Shown here: positions 62,149 through 64,000 of the stretch, one piece after another
Numbering within the stretch: the stretch's first letter is position 1
Layout: each line of letters starts with the position of its first letter
Origin: Candidatus Gastranaerophilales bacterium
Lineage (GTDB): Bacteria; Cyanobacteriota; Vampirovibrionia; Gastranaerophilales; Gastranaerophilaceae
Reading direction: 5' to 3'
DNA length: 64,000 nucleotides
NCBI GenBank assembly: GCA_944324845.1
Contig: CALUXX010000006.1
Span: 1-64,000, forward strand
The notes under the pieces: generated by a model
What the model was told of the DNA's origin: nothing
Seen by the model: the letters and a program-made list of their open reading frames with translations, nothing else
Database searches by the model: none
Translations under genes and position numbers: made by a program

Positions 62149-62505
62149 TTAACAGAATGATGCAAATGATCCGCAAGAACTGCTTGAGCATCCTGAATAA
62201 CTTCCTGCAAATCCTCCATCGCTAAAGCCGCCGCAATCTCCGATGAATGCTACTGCTGCTGCAAATTCTCCCATAAAGCCAACTGATGAAGAATCAAATG
62301 ATTCACTATTTGTATAATTTGAGTAATCAACTACTGTTGGGTTTGATGAAACATATGTATCAAATTCGCCCATTGTTAAGGTGCTTTTTGCATCTGTAAA
62401 ATTCATTGCTAAAATTCCTGCATTTTCTACCGGATTATTTTTAACATTGTTATTTTTTTGTGTTGATGTTGATCTTGTTTTTTGCTCTCCAAATAATAAA
62501 ATCAT
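62149..62505 (-). CDS. small protein with a Gly/Ser/Cys-rich C-terminus
   Basis: 118 residues. There is a charged N-terminal stretch (KTRSTSTQKNNNVKNNPVEN) after a short hydrophobic start, a polar middle, and a tail from about residue 88 rich in Gly, Ser and Cys (DCGGFSDGGFAGSYSG, then CSSSSCGSFASFC). Four cysteines fall in the last 30 residues. Tails like this occur in modified peptide precursors and in small metal- or disulfide-rich proteins. No modifying enzyme gene is near, so the role is open. TAGGAG precedes the ATG. Confidence 0.65.
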   Translation of the reverse strand: MILLFGEQKTRSTSTQKNNNVKNNPVENAGILAMNFTDAKSTLTMGEFDTYVSSNPTVVDYSNYTNSESFDSSSVGFMGEFAAAVAFIGDCGGFSDGGFAGSYSGCSSSSCGSFASFC

Positions 62506-62704
62506 TTTTAGCTCCTAATTTCTCGTGTTTTGATTTACACTTATATAAAGGTTTTAAATTTGGTCTAATTTCAATTAAGGTTTTATTTGTTACAAAAGTT
62601 AACATCTTTCTAAACCTATAGAAGTATCGATTTCCATCCATAGGTTGATGTCCATTTCAAAAATCAAGGGTATTATGAGTGTGTAGATTAGGGAGGTGAG
62701 GGAA

Positions 62705-63352
62705 TTGAAAAAGATTTTAGGAATATTCACATTTTTAATTGCATTTGTATTCTCTACCGCATCCGTTTTCGCGGATAGTAATTTATTACATACAATTACT
62801 TTAGAAAAAAATGATTCTGGTTATAATGTTATACTCGGCTCTGATAAAATGACAAAAGTTGTTAAAAAATCTCCTGAGAATAACGAATTAATTTTAGATC
62901 TTAGCGGCATTTCTTCTTCTGAGTCTGTTAATGCTTTATACAAAGGTACAAACAGTATTGATGGTTTAGTTATTGAAAATCCTAGCAGAAATCATTTGAG
63001 AATACACATTACCGCTAATGATATAAGTAATTCAACAGTTATTGTTGAACCTATTCATGGTGAACCTGCTATTGTTGGGGAAAGCGTTCCTATGGATAAG
63101 ATTTTGTGGGCTTTATTTGTGTTATCTTTGGTTACTGTTATTGTTAAATTCGCTAAACATATTACTGAAGATGAAGATAAAATTTCAATCAGAAAAGATA
63201 TTAAAAATAGAGAAATTCAAATGTATAAAAAATACAGAAAAGATGTTTCTATCTATCCTTCATTAGATCAAAACAGTGATGTCAGATTGAAAACTTTGGT
63301 TAAAAAGATTGATAGAAAAATTGATGAAAGATTAATTTCAAATTTAAAATAA
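62705..63352 (+). CDS. exported membrane protein with AMIN-like domain
   Basis: 215 residues. A signal peptide ends near residue 24 (VFA|DS). A beta-rich domain (about 25-120) resembles AMIN domains (ELILDLSGISSS, then DGLVIENPSRNHLRIHI), which bind peptidoglycan or target proteins to the cell wall. A membrane helix (about 133-152) and a basic cytoplasmic tail follow. The TTG at 62705 is chosen, 8 nt after GGAGG; the GTG at 62696 would overlap that site. Confidence 0.68.
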   Translation: MKKILGIFTFLIAFVFSTASVFADSNLLHTITLEKNDSGYNVILGSDKMTKVVKKSPENNELILDLSGISSSESVNALYKGTNSIDGLVIENPSRNHLRIHITANDISNSTVIVEPIHGEPAIVGESVPMDKILWALFVLSLVTVIVKFAKHITEDEDKISIRKDIKNREIQMYKKYRKDVSIYPSLDQNSDVRLKTLVKKIDRKIDERLISNLK

Positions 63353-63401
63353 GTTATTTAAACCTCAAAATTTAAATATATCCCTAAAACATTTTATGTC
63401 A

Positions 63402-63428
63402 TGCAAGTTTTTTCAAAACTTGCTTTTT
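63402..63428 (+). terminator. terminator of the AMIN-like gene
   Basis: GCAAGTTT (63403-63410) pairs with AAACTTGC (63416-63423), followed by TTTTTA. Confidence 0.75.
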
Positions 63429-63437
63429 ATTAGCAAT

Positions 63438-63466
63438 AAAAAAAAGCCGTCTTAAAAAGAACGGCT
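63438..63466 (-). terminator. minus-strand terminator without an annotated gene upstream
   Basis: On the minus strand AGCCGT pairs with ACGGCT (with CTT/AAG extension across a bulge) and runs into eight T. No protein gene precedes it on that strand before the next terminator at 63627, which suggests a small RNA. Confidence 0.6.
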
Positions 63467-63626
63467 ACCAGACTTGGGGAGGAGGTATGAAAAACTTTCG
63501 TTTTCCATATCTATATATTAGTTATCGGTGAGAATATTTTTTTCTTTAGCTAAATACTCTAAATCTCATCTGTTTGTATGAGAAATCAAAAAGAATAAAT
63601 TTTGTATTTGGGATTGTTTTAATAGT
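63467..63626 (-). ncRNA. possible small RNA with C-rich segment
   Basis: The 339-base gap between 63353 and 63691 holds no supported protein gene. A transcript of this part on the minus strand would contain ATACCTCCTCCCC just before its terminator hairpin, an anti-Shine-Dalgarno-like C-rich stretch seen in regulatory small RNAs. No convincing promoter was found. On the plus strand the same bases read GGGGAGGAGGTATG followed by only 13 further codons. The call is tentative. Confidence 0.3.
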
Positions 63627-63663
63627 AAAACCCCTCGCAAAACCTTTAATGCGAGGGGTTTTT
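63627..63663. terminator. bidirectional terminator before the DUF475 gene
   Basis: AAAACCCCTCGCA (63627-63639) pairs with TGCGAGGGGTTTTT (63650-63663) around a 10-nt loop. It lies 28 nt after the stop of the DUF475 gene on the minus strand. Confidence 0.85.
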
Positions 63664-63691
63664 GGTTCGAAAGATTTTTTTATTTTTTTAT

Positions 63692-64000
63692 TTATTCATT
63701 TTCTGTTTGTGTATTTTTTTTATTATAAATTATTGAAGAAATTAGAGAGGCAACAATAAAGAATAGTCCAATTAATCCTGTTACAACTTCAGGAACTTCT
63801 TTTACTGTTGAAATTAGCATAATGATTGCTAATGCTCCGATTGCCCAATGCGCACCGTGTTCTAAGTATAGGAATTTTGCTAATGTCTTCTTTTCAACAA
63901 GCATGATTGTTAAAGATCTTACAAACATTGCACCTATCGCAAGTCCTATTGTTATAATTACAACATCTTTACTTAATGCAAATGCTCCCAGTACACCATC
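63692..64000 (-). CDS. C-terminal part of a DUF475 membrane protein (5' end outside window)
   Basis: The frame is open to the window edge, giving 102 residues. GLAIGAMFVRSLTIMLV, YLEHGAHWAIGALAIIMLIS and VPEVVTGLIGLFFIVASLIS match the end of DUF475 proteins, TerC-like multi-span membrane proteins of unclear function, possibly in metal handling. Three hydrophobic segments are visible. An ATG at 63928 lies within the conserved GAMFVRS and is not the true start. Confidence 0.8.
   Translation of the reverse strand, partial: DGVLGAFALSKDVVIITIGLAIGAMFVRSLTIMLVEKKTLAKFLYLEHGAHWAIGALAIIMLISTVKEVPEVVTGLIGLFFIVASLISSIIYNKKNTQTENE

Noticed and set aside
63487-63531. Very short plus-strand frame (14 codons) after GGGGAGGAGGT
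   Set aside because: The ribosome-like site touches the ATG, leaving no spacer, and the frame is too short to judge. The bases are better explained as the complement of a C-rich RNA.

Overview
The window is AT-rich (roughly 30% GC by eye) with dense genes, a standard bacterial code and no mobile elements or CRISPR. Several traits point to a non-photosynthetic relative of Cyanobacteria, most likely gut Melainabacteria/Vampirovibrionia (Gastranaerophilales). These are the rpoA-rplQ-truA-rplM-rpsI gene order known from Cyanobacteria, a long cyanobacterial-type NusB, a CHASE2-adenylate cyclase, an AMIN-like protein, and SLH plus CsaB proteins beside outer-membrane genes (LpxA, MlaA). The metabolic genes suit an anaerobic fermenter: HydABC-type [FeFe] hydrogenase, pyruvate formate-lyase activase, iron alcohol dehydrogenase and Eda/KdgK. 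The taxon is an inference from gene content and was not tested by phylogeny.

Layout. 1-6.7 kb: a gene tail, tRNA-Ala, a TSCPD protein, ileS and a dicarboxylate/glutamate symporter. 6.8-14 kb: Fe-ADH, a GT2 glycosyltransferase, a YdjC deacetylase coupled to an exported phospholipase-D-like protein, lpxA and an M29 aminopeptidase. 14-19.3 kb (minus): infA-rpmJ-rpsM-rpsK-rpsD-rpoA-rplQ-truA-rplM-rpsI, with a folded leader before rpsD. 19.6-25.4 kb (plus): rimI-bioY, a ZorAB-like (MotAB/ExbBD-like) motor pair followed by a UPF0210 protein, then two tandem paralogs of unknown function. 25.4-30 kb: uvrC without its usual C-terminal domain, adenine deaminase and an AI-2E family permease. 30-36.5 kb (minus): hydC-hydB-hydA and an OadG-like/ion permease/44-residue peptide cluster. 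36.6-43.4 kb: nusB, tspO, a three-repeat exported protein, nadE, a TPR membrane protein and a GT9 transferase. 43.6-51.4 kb: an SLH protein, an MlaA domain fused to an alpha/beta hydrolase, tcdA, pflA and the CHASE2 cyclase. 51.5-55 kb: eda-kdgK-csaB-DUF2628-like and tRNA-Leu. 55-59.7 kb (minus): patatin, a small HEAT-like protein and pgi-hypothetical-trxB. 59.8-64 kb: a large MGLAASQAR protein, a small Cys/Ser/Gly-rich protein, an AMIN-like membrane protein, a possible small RNA and the tail of a DUF475 membrane protein.

Themes. Envelope functions are frequent: lpxA, MlaA fusion, SLH, CsaB, GT2, GT9, YdjC and patatin. Five genes without a Shine-Dalgarno start 6-7 nt downstream of a -10 box, four of them extended (TGn), so leaderless transcription is likely common here. 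The strongest candidates for undescribed biology are the ZorAB-like pair with its UPF0210 and paralog neighbours, the MlaA-hydrolase fusion, the OadG-like/permease/micropeptide cluster and the rpsD leader.
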